Positions 1 through 8,127 of a DNA stretch of 64,000 bases are shown one piece after another. The translations under genes and the position numbers were made by a program. The stretch comes from Piscinibacterium candidicorallinum (GTDB lineage: Bacteria; Pseudomonadota; Gammaproteobacteria; Burkholderiales; Burkholderiaceae_C). A model generated the notes under the pieces. It was not told the DNA's origin and did not search any database. It saw only the letters and a program-made list of their open reading frames with translations. Location of the stretch: assembly GCF_047549485.1 (NCBI RefSeq), contig NZ_CP180191.1, positions 2,046,001 to 2,110,000 on the forward strand. Direction: 5' to 3'. Each line of letters starts with the position of its first letter. Positions within the stretch are counted from its first letter, which is position 1.

Positions 1-1013
1 ACCTTTCGCAGATCGAGGCGGGCAGGCTGCAGATCATCAAGACCGTGGTGCAGCCGCAGACCCTGCTCAATGACACCCTGGCCCTGATGCAGCGCCCGGC
101 CGCGGCCAAGGGCCTTGCGCTCAGCGGCACGGTGGCGCGCGCCGTGCCGGACGCCGTGCAGCTGGATGGGCTACGTGTGCGCCAGGTACTGATGAATCTG
201 GTATCCAACGCCATCAAGTTCACCGAGATCGGCGAGGTGCAGGTGCATGTGAACTTTGCCCTGGCCAATGGCGAGCCGAACCTGGTGATCGAGGTCATCG
301 ACACCGGCCCCGGAATCCCGGACGCCGTGCAAGCCGAGATCTTCAAGCCCTTTGTGCAAGGCGATAGTTCCATGACACGGCGCCACGGCGGCGTCGGTCT
401 GGGTCTGGCCATCAGCCAGCAGCTCATGCAGCTCATGGCCGGCCGCCTCAGCGTGCGCAGCGCCCCCGGCAAGGGCGCCACCTTCCGCATGGAACTGCCC
501 GCACCGATCGCCGAGCTGCCGGCCGCGCCTGCGAGCGCAGCGACCGACACGAGTTCGGCAGCCACCCAGGCCGCGTCGGCCAATCCGGAAACACCCAACA
601 GCGCCGCGGCCCTGCCCCATGTGCTGGTGGCCGACGACAACGCCATCAACCGCACGCTGATCGAAGCGATGCTGGCCGAAGTGGCGCGCATCGACCTTGC
701 AGTGGATGGCGAGGACGCGCTGGCGCACTGCACGCGCGAGCGCTACGACCTCGTCCTGATGGACTGCCACATGCCGGTCATGGACGGCTTTGCCGCGCTG
801 GCCGCCCTGCGCACCGGCACGGGTGCCGCCGGCCCCTTCAAGACGCCAAGCAGCACGCCCGTCGTGGCCGTGACGGCCGACGCCCTGGAGGGCGATGAAC
901 AGCGCTGCCTGGCGGCCGGGTTCGACGCCTACATGACCAAGCCGCTGCAGCGCGATCGGCTGCGCGAACTGGTGCAGGCCTACGCCCGCGTGCGCGACCA
1001 GACGCCGGCCTGA
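1..1013 (+). CDS. Hybrid sensor histidine kinase / response regulator, 3' part only
   Basis: The reading frame is open from the window edge (first full codon at base 3), so the 5' end is missing. The first visible residues, LSQIEAGRL, look like the segment just after a histidine-kinase H-box. A HATPase domain follows, with N-box (RQVLMNLVSNAIKF), G1 box (DTGPGIP), F-box and G2 box (GGVGLGLAIS). After an Ala-rich linker comes a receiver domain with acidic pair (VADDN), the phospho-acceptor Asp in VLMDCHMP (codon 762-764), and the conserved Lys in YMTKPL. No Hpt domain follows. By family, this is a sensor kinase that autophosphorylates and relays to its own receiver. The signal sensed lies outside the window. 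Confidence 0.93.
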   Translation, partial: LSQIEAGRLQIIKTVVQPQTLLNDTLALMQRPAAAKGLALSGTVARAVPDAVQLDGLRVRQVLMNLVSNAIKFTEIGEVQVHVNFALANGEPNLVIEVIDTGPGIPDAVQAEIFKPFVQGDSSMTRRHGGVGLGLAISQQLMQLMAGRLSVRSAPGKGATFRMELPAPIAELPAAPASAATDTSSAATQAASANPETPNSAAALPHVLVADDNAINRTLIEAMLAEVARIDLAVDGEDALAHCTRERYDLVLMDCHMPVMDGFAALAALRTGTGAAGPFKTPSSTPVVAVTADALEGDEQRCLAAGFDAYMTKPLQRDRLRELVQAYARVRDQTPA

Positions 1014-1247
1014 TCGGCTCCAGCTCTGCCTTGCGCCGTGTCGCAGGTACAGCACAGGGCAGGCTGACACGATGCCGCGGCCTGAAGCTTGAGCACCGTG
1101 CTGTGTGCTCCACGCCGACCCAGAAACCATGGAATCTGGCCGTTATTGGTTTATTTTTATTCAACCAAAGTCGGCTTTCCGCTTTTCTATAGCGGCTTCT
1201 GGCCATTAATCGGCGACTCAAAATCTCGTCCGAAAACGCATCAAACC
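1014..1247. other. Intergenic region with an AT-rich island (about 1135-1247)
   Basis: This 234-base gap separates convergent genes (kinase and Bug protein). The first 100 bases are GC-rich and plain. The rest is strikingly AT-rich and contains an inverted repeat TTGGTT...AACCAA with an AT loop, a CCGC...GCGG pair, and two near-identical TCTGGCC(G/A)TTA phrases. No intrinsic terminator with a clear T-run is visible. It resembles the AT-rich islands at 16450, 38820 and 61929. Confidence 0.5.
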
Positions 1248-2258
1248 TTAGTCCGCCTTGATCCCCAGCCGCGCGATCACCTCGCCCCACTGCCGGCTTT
1301 CGGCAGCCAGCTGGCGGCCCCAGGCCTCGCGGTGAGCAGCGGGAGCTTGCGCATCCGGGCGGGCTTCGGGCGCCAGCGCCGCCAGCCGCATGCGCTGCCG
1401 CAGCTCCGGCTGCGCGAGGGCCGCGAGCACCGTGCGGCTCAGGCGCTCCACCGCGGCGGCGTTCATGCCGGCCGGCGCGAACAGGCCGTTCCACAGGCTG
1501 GCCTGCACCCGCGGGTAGCCCTGGGCCGCCGCCGATGCGATGCCGGGCGCCAGCTCGCTGGCCTGCGGGTCGCTGAGCGCAATGGCGTGCAGCTTGCCCG
1601 CGGCCACCTGCCCCTGCACATTGGACCAGGCCGTGAACAGCGCCTGCACCTCGCCTTGCACCATCGCTTGTATCGCACTGGGCGCGCCGTTGAAGGGAAT
1701 GTGCACGATGAACAGACCCGCATCGGCCTTGAGCAGCTCCATGCTCAGGTGCGACATGGAGCCATTGCCCACGGAGGCGTAGTTCCAGCGCCCCGGCGCC
1801 TTGCGCACGGCGGCCACGAACTCCGGCAGCGTGCGCACATTCAGGCTGGCCGGCACCACCAGCACGTTGGGCAGGCTGCTCACGCGCGCCACCGGCTGCA
1901 GGTCCTTGAGTGGCTGGTACTGCAGGCCCGGCCGCAGGTGCTGCAGCGCCGTGATCGGCCCGTTGAAACCCATCAGCACCGTATGACCGTCCGAAGCGCG
2001 CAGCACCTCGGCCACGGCAATGGCGCCACCTGCGCCAGCACGGTTCTCCACCACGATGGGCTGGCCCAGCACGGGCCGCAGCGCATCGGCCAGCAGCCGC
2101 GCCGTGAGGTCCGGTGAACTGCCCGGCGGCGCCGGCACGATGATGCGCAGCGGCTGGCTGGGCCAGGGGGCGGTCTGCGCGAGACCCGCGTGCGCGGCGC
2201 CCAGGGTCAGGGCCGCTGCCGGAACGCCCAGGAGCAGACGGCGGCGCAGGGGGCTCAC
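1248..2258 (-). CDS. Bug/TctC-family tripartite tricarboxylate transporter substrate-binding protein
   Basis: This 336-residue protein has the normal length for the family. It begins with a basic, hydrophobic export signal (SPLRRRLLLGVPAAALTLG, cleavage near AHAGLAQ). The family-typical N-terminal segment WPSQPLRIIVPAPPGSSPD and VVENRAGAGGAIA loop follow, forming the ligand-binding pocket. These periplasmic proteins bind carboxylates or similar small solutes for TctAB-type transporters, or act as orphans; no TctA or TctB gene is present here. The start codon overlaps the stop of the upstream SEC-C gene by 4 bases (ATGA), so the two are probably translationally coupled. The ligand cannot be predicted. 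Confidence 0.92.
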   Translation of the reverse strand: MSPLRRRLLLGVPAAALTLGAAHAGLAQTAPWPSQPLRIIVPAPPGSSPDLTARLLADALRPVLGQPIVVENRAGAGGAIAVAEVLRASDGHTVLMGFNGPITALQHLRPGLQYQPLKDLQPVARVSSLPNVLVVPASLNVRTLPEFVAAVRKAPGRWNYASVGNGSMSHLSMELLKADAGLFIVHIPFNGAPSAIQAMVQGEVQALFTAWSNVQGQVAAGKLHAIALSDPQASELAPGIASAAAQGYPRVQASLWNGLFAPAGMNAAAVERLSRTVLAALAQPELRQRMRLAALAPEARPDAQAPAAHREAWGRQLAAESRQWGEVIARLGIKAD

Positions 2259-3121
2259 GTCGCCCCGTGGCAGTTCTTGTACTTCTTGCCGCTGCCGCAG
2301 AAACAGGGGTCATTGCGGCCGGGCGTGGCGGCCTTGCGCACAGGCGGGCGCGTCAGCGGCGGCGCCTCGTTGCGGTAGAAGTCGTAGGTGTCGTACACGG
2401 CCCAGATGGCCTGGGCGAGCCAGTCGTCCCGGCTCTCGCCCGCAATCTGCATGCCCTCGGGCCAGTCCGCCTTGGGGGTGGACAGCGCGATGAAGGGCCG
2501 CAGGATCTCGTCCATCGGCTCCTCGATCTCCTCGTGCTCCAGGCGCCAGTCCTCAGGCCAGGTATCGCCGGCCTCTAGAAAACCTGCAGCCCAGAGTTCA
2601 CCGCGCTGCGGCAGCTCCTCGCCCGCCTCCGGCGGCGCGTCCTCGTCCTCGAAATCCAGCAGGATGGGGCTGAGCGCGCGCGGATCGGACAGATCCTTGA
2701 GGTCATCCTGCGCCAGCGCGTAGGCGATGTTGTTGGCCCGAAAGCGGATCAGCTCCAGAAAACGCTGCTCCTCGCGCTCGTCCGGGAACACCGGTGCGTC
2801 CTCAAGGCTGTCGGCACCGAGAATGACCGGCAGGTACTCGTCAAAGGCAATCGAGCGCGGACCGGCCAGCACGCCGGCCAGAAAGCCGTCGAGCATCTCC
2901 AGGGGCATGACGTCGGCGCCCAGTTCGTCGAGCTTGGCCAGCGCATCGGCCAGCTCGCCGCACATCTCGTCGGTGAACGGCGCATCCACATTGGAGCCGT
3001 AGCCCTCCAGCGGGCCGGGGCGTTTGTTGGGCTTGTTGGGGTGCGAGGGTCCGGGCATGGTGGGGCTTTCGCTTGGCCCGGCCGCAGGGCGCATGGCGAG
3101 CGGCGCGGGCAAAGGCTGCAT
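2255..3121 (-). CDS. YecA/UPF0149-family protein with C-terminal SEC-C zinc motif
   Basis: 288 residues. The middle matches the UPF0149/YecA fold (acidic helical segment around MLDGFLAGVLAGPRSIAFDEYLP). The last 20 residues are a canonical SEC-C zinc-binding motif, RNDPCFCGSGKKYKNCHG, the type found at the SecA C-terminus and used for SecB or ribosome contact. The ATG at 3121 is preceded by a GAAGG about 7 bases upstream; ATGs at 3094 and 3058 are alternatives. It is the first gene of a coupled pair with the Bug protein. Function is not established. Confidence 0.85.
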   Translation of the reverse strand: MQPLPAPLAMRPAAGPSESPTMPGPSHPNKPNKRPGPLEGYGSNVDAPFTDEMCGELADALAKLDELGADVMPLEMLDGFLAGVLAGPRSIAFDEYLPVILGADSLEDAPVFPDEREEQRFLELIRFRANNIAYALAQDDLKDLSDPRALSPILLDFEDEDAPPEAGEELPQRGELWAAGFLEAGDTWPEDWRLEHEEIEEPMDEILRPFIALSTPKADWPEGMQIAGESRDDWLAQAIWAVYDTYDFYRNEAPPLTRPPVRKAATPGRNDPCFCGSGKKYKNCHGAT

Positions 3122-3155
3122 GGTAGAGCCTTCGCCCGTGCCGGGCCTGTCGCAC

Positions 3156-3701
3156 TCAGAGCTTGGCGATCACGGCCTTGGCCACTGCGGTGAGCTTGGC
3201 CTGCCCCTTGCCGATCTCCTTGGGCGCCCCGAACACACGCACCAGCTGGTCCCCCTTGAGTGCGTTGAGGATCTCGTCGCCGAAGCAGGCTGCATCGCCC
3301 ACGCCATCGACCTTGCTCATGCCGCTGGCGGAAGGGCCGCAGTAGCCGTCGAAGCTCGCCTTGCCCATGGACCAGTACACCTCCACGCGCACGGTGTAGC
3401 CCATGGCGGTGTCGTTGGCGAAGTAGCGGCAGTTGGAGGACAGCGGCGTGGGGTCCACCTCCTTGGCCACCGTGACAGGTGCGCTGACGAGCTTGCCCAG
3501 TTCCTCGGCCGTGAGCAGCGCACAGGCCGCCTTGGCAGCCGGTGCGGGCGCTGGGGCCGGTGCTGGCGCAGGCACAGGTGCCGGTGCCGGGGCAGCGGCC
3601 GCCGGTGCGGGCGCGGGCGCTGGGGCAGGCTCCTTCTTGCCGCAGGCCGCAAGGGCACAGGAGGTGGCCAGGGCCAGGGCGAACAGACGGGTGGTATTCA
3701 T
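3156..3701 (-). CDS. Putative lipoprotein with Pro-Ala linker
   Basis: 181 residues starting MNTTRLFALALATSCALAAC, a lipoprotein signal with lipobox LAAC. An almost pure Pro-Ala tract (about residues 26-57) follows, then a globular domain of about 120 residues with four cysteines (AACALL, SSNCRYF, GYCGP, DAACFGD). An AGGA lies 8 bases upstream of this ATG; the frame stays open upstream, but that extension is Arg/Ala-rich and lacks a signal. The gene diverges from the AraC regulator across 204 bases. The globular part, beginning CALLTAEELGKLVSAPV, resembles small DUF3558-like lipoproteins, but I do not assign a family. Confidence 0.8.
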   Translation of the reverse strand: MNTTRLFALALATSCALAACGKKEPAPAPAPAPAAAAPAPAPVPAPAPAPAPAPAAKAACALLTAEELGKLVSAPVTVAKEVDPTPLSSNCRYFANDTAMGYTVRVEVYWSMGKASFDGYCGPSASGMSKVDGVGDAACFGDEILNALKGDQLVRVFGAPKEIGKGQAKLTAVAKAVIAKL

Positions 3702-3905
3702 TGCGGGATTCCTGATGAGTCGATGCGGGTCGGGCTGCGCCATGTCGGATGCAGCAGCGCAGCGAGCACGAATTTCAGCCGTCCGGCTGCTGCGGCGCTT
3801 CCCCCGGACAGGGGCTTGCGCAATGGCGGCGCGGGCGTTCCGGGAGCCGGCGTGCAGGGCGCGGGCGCGTGCGAATTCGGCCCGGCGCGCCCTAGACTCG
3901 GTGCC

Positions 3906-4829
3906 ATGAACACCTCGGTCCCGCGCACTCGTGCACCCGCAAGCCGCCCAGGCGAGGCGGGTGCGCCCATGGACGCCATGGCTGGCGTACCCGAGGTCTT
4001 TGACGAACCCACCGACCGCGCCCGCTTCAAGCGCGTGGCGCACCGGCCGGGCATCGAGCTGTATCGCGCCCACATCGTCCACCACGCCTTCAGGCCCCAC
4101 TGCCACGACGCCTATGGCCTAGGCGCGATCGAGCGCGGGATTGAGCGCTTTCGCTACCGCGGCAGCGAGCATCTGGCCGGCCCGGGGTCGCTGGTGCTAA
4201 TGGACGATGACGAACTGCACACCGGCCGCGCCGAGACCGACGAAGGCTGGCGCTACCGAATGATCTACATCGAGCGGCCGCTGCTCAATGCACTGCTCGG
4301 CCTGCCCGAAGGCGCCAGCCCGCACTTTCGCCAAGCGGCTGTGGACGCCCCGACGCACGGAGCGCAGGCCACTGCATTGCTGGACGCCTTATGGACCGCT
4401 ACCGAGGACCCGCTGCAATTCGATGGCCTGCTGGCCGAGTTTGCCCAGCGCATCGTGGCGCCCAATCTGCCGCCCGCCGGCGCAGAACAGGCCAAAGCCA
4501 CCCACCGCGAACCGGTCTGGCTGCCGCGCGTGCGCGAGTACATCGAAGCCCATCTGCTCCACCCGCTGGATCTGGAGCGCCTTGCGCGTGAGGCCGGGCT
4601 GTCACCCTTTCACTTCCTGCGCAGCTTCAAGGCCGCGCTGCGCGTCACGCCCCACGCCTACGTGCAGGCCCGCCGCGTCTTCCGCGCCAAGCAGCTGCTG
4701 GCGCGCGGCATCCAACCCGCAGACGCCGCGACTGCCGTGGGCCTGGTCGATCAGGCGCATCTGTCGAAGTGGATGAAGGTGATGTTTGGGGTGACGCCGG
4801 GGGCGTATTCGAAGAGCATTCGTGGCTAG
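3906..4829 (+). CDS. AraC-family transcriptional regulator
   Basis: 307 residues. The N-terminal half is a cupin-type ligand-binding domain (HCHDAYGLGAIERG, LAGPGSLVLMDDDELHTG). The C-terminal 100 residues are the AraC double helix-turn-helix: first helix pair in LERLAREAGLSPFHFLRSFK, second in AATAVGLVDQAHLSKWMK, ending with the family signature FGVTPGAYSKS. The ATG at 3906 gives a normal family length; a longer frame exists upstream but is low-complexity. It diverges from the lipoprotein gene. A well-placed ribosome site for the next gene overlaps its stop, so the two may be co-transcribed. The effector is unknown. Confidence 0.92.
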   Translation: MNTSVPRTRAPASRPGEAGAPMDAMAGVPEVFDEPTDRARFKRVAHRPGIELYRAHIVHHAFRPHCHDAYGLGAIERGIERFRYRGSEHLAGPGSLVLMDDDELHTGRAETDEGWRYRMIYIERPLLNALLGLPEGASPHFRQAAVDAPTHGAQATALLDALWTATEDPLQFDGLLAEFAQRIVAPNLPPAGAEQAKATHREPVWLPRVREYIEAHLLHPLDLERLAREAGLSPFHFLRSFKAALRVTPHAYVQARRVFRAKQLLARGIQPADAATAVGLVDQAHLSKWMKVMFGVTPGAYSKSIRG

Positions 4830-4843
4830 GAGGAGATACAAAG

Positions 4844-5467
4844 TTGAGGGTCTATCGATTTCTTGATGAGGAGTACGCGATCCGGTCCATTCAAGAACGT
4901 CGACTTAAGGTTTCGCGACTTGACGACCTCAATGACCCATTCGAGTTTCAGGTTGCGCTTGATCGAAGCTCCGCAGAGTCGATTGCCATCACAGAGACGC
5001 TAAAGAATCTCTCGGATCAGTGGGGAGTGCTCTGCTTCAGCAGAGGATGGGGGAACCCGGTCATTTGGAGCCACTACGCGCGCAAGCATTACGGAATTGC
5101 ACTCGGGTTCGAAATCCCAGATGACGGCCCAATGACGGTGACTTATGCGAACGCGTTACCAGCGCCGCGATTCACTCGACGCGACGAGCGGACCGAAATC
5201 GACACGCAGTCAATTCAAGAAATACTGGCAACGAAGTTTGCTCACTGGCATTACGAGCAGGAAGTGCGTGCTTGGTACGAGCTTGAGTCTTGCACCCGAG
5301 AGGGTGACTACTACTTCAAGACCTTTTCCGCGGAGCTCAACCTTAGAGAGGTGATACTCGGTGCGCGATGCGCAGTTGCCGAGGCAGATGAACGACTGCG
5401 CCTCCTCGCCAGCTCAGTCACGGTCCGTCGGGCAGCACTCTCTCATGACCGATATGAGATGAAGTAG
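4844..5467 (+). CDS. DUF2971-family protein, TTG start
   Basis: 207 residues beginning LRVYRFLDEEYAIRSIQERR and continuing with SRLDDLNDPFEF, the N-terminal signature of DUF2971. Later family features are WGVLCFSRGWGNPVIWSHYA and the conserved W-E residues in FAHWHYEQEVRAWYE. I chose TTG at 4844 because AGGAGGAG sits 8 bases upstream; an ATG at 4769 would overlap the AraC gene by 61 bases without such a site. Base composition looks clearly less GC-rich than both neighbours, which suggests recent acquisition. DUF2971 proteins have no firmly known biochemical role. The predicted product is cytosolic. Confidence 0.85.
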   Translation: MRVYRFLDEEYAIRSIQERRLKVSRLDDLNDPFEFQVALDRSSAESIAITETLKNLSDQWGVLCFSRGWGNPVIWSHYARKHYGIALGFEIPDDGPMTVTYANALPAPRFTRRDERTEIDTQSIQEILATKFAHWHYEQEVRAWYELESCTREGDYYFKTFSAELNLREVILGARCAVAEADERLRLLASSVTVRRAALSHDRYEMK

Positions 5468-5532
5468 ATCGAGGCGCCGCACGCAGCAATTGCGTACAAG
5501 CCCCGCCCCCGCCGCCCAGCCACAATCCCGGC

Positions 5533-6531
5533 ATGCAAGTCACCTACGTCGATCGTGAAACTGCCGCCCTCCCCCGTGGCATCGCCTATGCCCTGGCCGC
5601 CGGCCTCATGTGGGGTCTGGTGTTCGTCGCGCCGGCCATGCTGCCGCAGTACCCGCCGGCGGCGCTGGCTTTCGGGCGCTACCTCGCCTTCGGGCTGATT
5701 GCGCTGCTGCTGGTGCTGCCGGACCGCGCGGCGCTGTCCCGCCTGACGCGGGCAGACTGGCTGGAGGCGCTCAAGCTCGCGCTGGTGGGCAACATCATCT
5801 ACTACCTGTTTCTGGCCGCGGGCATCCAGGCGGCGGGCGTGCCCTTGGGCAGCGTGATCATCGGCACCTTGCCGGTGGTGATTGCGGTGTGCGCCAACTG
5901 GACCGACCGGCACCTGCCTTGGGCGCGGCTGGCGCCTTCACTGGGGCTGATGGCCACGGGCATTGCGCTGGTGAACCACACGGAGTTTGCGCGCATCGAC
6001 GTGAGCGACCCCGCCCGCGTGCGCGCCTACTGGGTGGGTGGCCTGCTCACGGTGGTGGCCGTGGCCTGCTGGACCTGGTACCCGATCCGCAACGCGCGCT
6101 GGCTGCAGCGCCACCCTCACCTGGCCAGCCGCGCATGGGCCACGGCGCAGGGGCTCATGACCCTGCCGCTGGCGGCCGCGGGCTGGGCGGGTTTCATGGT
6201 CTGGCTGGAGTTTCATCCGCTGCCGGGCTTTGACACAGGACGATTTGATGCGGCGCTCGGCCCGGAGCCGCTGAAGTTCGTGGGTCTGATGTTTGCCATT
6301 GGTCTCTTTGCCAGCTGGCTGGGCACACTCGCATGGAACCGCGCCAGCCAGCTGCTGCCCACCTCATTGGCTGGCCAGCTCATCGTGTTCGAAACCCTCG
6401 CCGCCCTCGCCTACGGCTTCATGCACCGCGGCCAGTGGCCGGGCTGGATGACGGCCGGCGGCATCGCATTGCTGGTGGCTGGCGTGATCCTGGGGGTACG
6501 GGCGTTTCAGCGGCAGTCACAGGGCGCATAG
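5533..6531 (+). CDS. DMT-superfamily (EamA) transporter
   Basis: 332 residues with about ten hydrophobic segments arranged as two five-helix EamA repeats. The first helix is GIAYALAAGLMWGLVFVAPA; other clear ones are YLAFGLIALLLVLP, VIIGTLPVVIAVCA, GLLTVVAVACWTWYPI, FVGLMFAIGLFASWLG and GIALLVAGVILGVRAF. Family members are inner-membrane exporters of amino acids or other metabolites; the substrate cannot be read from sequence. It stands alone after the DUF2971 gene (65-base gap). A structured repeat follows its stop. Confidence 0.88.
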   Translation: MQVTYVDRETAALPRGIAYALAAGLMWGLVFVAPAMLPQYPPAALAFGRYLAFGLIALLLVLPDRAALSRLTRADWLEALKLALVGNIIYYLFLAAGIQAAGVPLGSVIIGTLPVVIAVCANWTDRHLPWARLAPSLGLMATGIALVNHTEFARIDVSDPARVRAYWVGGLLTVVAVACWTWYPIRNARWLQRHPHLASRAWATAQGLMTLPLAAAGWAGFMVWLEFHPLPGFDTGRFDAALGPEPLKFVGLMFAIGLFASWLGTLAWNRASQLLPTSLAGQLIVFETLAALAYGFMHRGQWPGWMTAGGIALLVAGVILGVRAFQRQSQGA

Positions 6532-6548
6532 CCCGGGATTGAAAATGA

Positions 6549-6617
6549 AGATCCGCCCCCAGAGCGCGTCTTCAGGCCAAAGTGGCTGAAAAGCCGCATG
6601 CGACAAGCGGAGAGCCC
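6549..6617 (+). repeat. Structured dispersed repeat, copy A
   Basis: First of five copies of a 65-70 base element. It contains hairpin 1 (TTCAG at 6571-6575 pairing with CTGAA at 6586-6590, AAAGT in the loop) and hairpin 2 (CCGC...GCGG around a 9-base loop), followed by an AGAGCCC tail. It lies 18 bases after the EamA stop, in the convergent gap with the BciB-like gene. The other copies are near 11066, 48335, 49410 and 57613. Confidence 0.75.
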
Positions 6618-6728
6618 ATGTCAGACCGCACGGGGCTTGCGCTGGCAGGCGCAAGCACTTGTCCGCGCACCGCGCATGCGCTGCGAAACCCGCGGACAAG
6701 CGGAGAGCCCATGTCAGACCGCACGGGG
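6602..6728. repeat. 34-bp perfect direct repeat plus nested inverted repeats
   Basis: The right end of copy A and its following bases (6602-6635) recur exactly at 6695-6728. Between them lie an 8-bp hairpin (GCTTGCGC / GCGCAAGC), a 10-bp perfect inverted repeat CTTGTCCGCG (6658-6667) / CGCGGACAAG (6691-6700), and the palindrome GCGCATGCGC (6672-6681). The rest of the 222-base convergent gap (6532-6753) shows nothing else. No coding frame of interest is present. Confidence 0.8.
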
Positions 6729-6753
6729 GCGAGGCTTGTATGCCTGCACGCTC

Positions 6754-8052
6754 CTACTCGGCAGCAACAGCTTCGGTACGTGCAGCCTCAGGCTGCTCAT
6801 CACCCGCAGGCCGCAAGCCATAGGCCGCCACCAGCGCCCACACATGCGGCGGCACCATGTGGCGCAGGCGGCGCGGGTGCTCGCGGCGCAGGTGGACCAC
6901 GGTCTCGCAGGCCTTCATTTCCACGCGGGCACGGGCAAATTCCAGCCCGCGCGGGCCCACCTTGGGCATCAACCAGCCGACGATCGGCCGCAGCCAGTTG
7001 GGCATCTTGCGCAGGGGCAGGCCGCCGGCGGCGCGCTCCACATTCGCCAGAAAGCCCTTCACAGGCCCGGCGCGCTTGCCGGCGCTGGCGGGCGATTCCA
7101 GCACCAGCTCTTCGCCCAGGCCCTCGAGCACCTCTGCACCGCGCCCGTTGCGGACGATTACCCACTGCTGGCCGGTGCCGCCCATGTAGCCCACGGTCAC
7201 GTCGGCCAGCACATTGGTGTAGTCCACACAGGTGCGGCAGGTGAGCGGGAAGAAGTCGGCCGGCAGCTCGGAGAGCGGCAGCTGCAGGAAGGGAATGGCG
7301 CGTACGCGGCCGTCTTTGAAGCGCAGTTCCACGTGGTAGTCCGCACGGAACTCCAGGTAGGTGATGCTCGCGGGGTCGGCGTCGATGTACTGGCCGATGC
7401 GCTCCAGAAAGGCATGGAAGTTGGCGGTGGTGGTGTTGTCCGAACAGGGCGTGCCGATCACCGTGAGGCTCTGCAGGCCATGCTCGCGCTGGAGCTGGGC
7501 TTCGATGCTGCGCAGGGCGTAGATCTGGCAGGGGATGCCGATGACGGCCAGCCGCGTGTGGCCGGCAGCCAGCGCGGGCTCGATGAGCGAGAGCAGCGGC
7601 GCATAGCCCATGCGCATGCCGCGGCAGGCGGCCATGCCCTCGGGCTGGGTCACGATCACCGGCATGGGCTTCCATGCGTCGTCCGGGTCCGGCGCCATAC
7701 AGAGCACGGCATCCACCTCGCCGCGCTCAAGTAGGCCTGCAGCCAAGCGGGTGGTGATGCCCGTCCACTGCGCCCCGGCCAGCGGCGTACGCAGCCGGGC
7801 GCGGAACATGCCCTGCATGGGGCCGAAATGCAGTTCATCGGGCCGCGCGGCATCTCTGGCGCGGCCGTGAACAGCCGCTTCCATGCGGCTGTAGTTGGGC
7901 ACGGTGAACTGGCAGGCGCTGCCGCATTCACGGGCCAGCGCCGTGCGGGACAGGCCGCAGTCTGTGCACAGGCCGCGGGCGGCGGCTTCAGGCGGCTTGG
8001 GGGCCCAGACGATGGGATGCGTTGCAGCGAGGGCCGGATCAGGCGCGTTCAT
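6754..8052 (-). CDS. Coenzyme F420 hydrogenase/dehydrogenase beta-subunit family, BciB-like
   Basis: 432 residues. It has an N-terminal Cys cluster (LCTDCG...RECGSAC) followed by segments typical of the FrhB family and its BciB/Slr1923 branch: GAQWTGITTRLAAGLLERG, IGIPCQIYALRS, IGTPCSDNTT, CRTCVDYTNVLADVTVGYMG and the C-terminal VGPRGLEFAR. BciB is a ferredoxin-dependent flavin/4Fe-4S enzyme that reduces the 8-vinyl group of chlorophyll precursors. Other family members use other substrates, so that function is only a hypothesis. ATG at 8052 was chosen over TTG at 8091. No photosynthesis gene is adjacent; the S41 peptidase gene lies 75 bases upstream on the same strand. Confidence 0.85.
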   Translation of the reverse strand: MNAPDPALAATHPIVWAPKPPEAAARGLCTDCGLSRTALARECGSACQFTVPNYSRMEAAVHGRARDAARPDELHFGPMQGMFRARLRTPLAGAQWTGITTRLAAGLLERGEVDAVLCMAPDPDDAWKPMPVIVTQPEGMAACRGMRMGYAPLLSLIEPALAAGHTRLAVIGIPCQIYALRSIEAQLQREHGLQSLTVIGTPCSDNTTTANFHAFLERIGQYIDADPASITYLEFRADYHVELRFKDGRVRAIPFLQLPLSELPADFFPLTCRTCVDYTNVLADVTVGYMGGTGQQWVIVRNGRGAEVLEGLGEELVLESPASAGKRAGPVKGFLANVERAAGGLPLRKMPNWLRPIVGWLMPKVGPRGLEFARARVEMKACETVVHLRREHPRRLRHMVPPHVWALVAAYGLRPAGDEQPEAARTEAVAAE

Positions 8053-8127
8053 CCAGCCACGGTAAGCCAAGCTGCGCAGGCTGCCTAGCAAGAAGCACGC
8101 AGTGCTTGCGCCGTGTCAGCCACGCCC

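Noticed and set aside
3540..3630. Tandem repeat suggestive of a CRISPR or VNTR
   Set aside because: It is the Pro-Ala codon tract of the lipoprotein gene, with no spacer structure.
3024..3905. In-frame N-terminal extension of the AraC gene
   Set aside because: It would make a 601-residue protein with a low-complexity first half antisense to two genes; ATG 3906 gives the normal length.
6602..6728. The 34-bp direct repeat as attL/attR or a two-unit CRISPR
   Set aside because: No integrase or cas gene is near, and the interval contains only inverted repeats, not a spacer-like or inserted cassette sequence.
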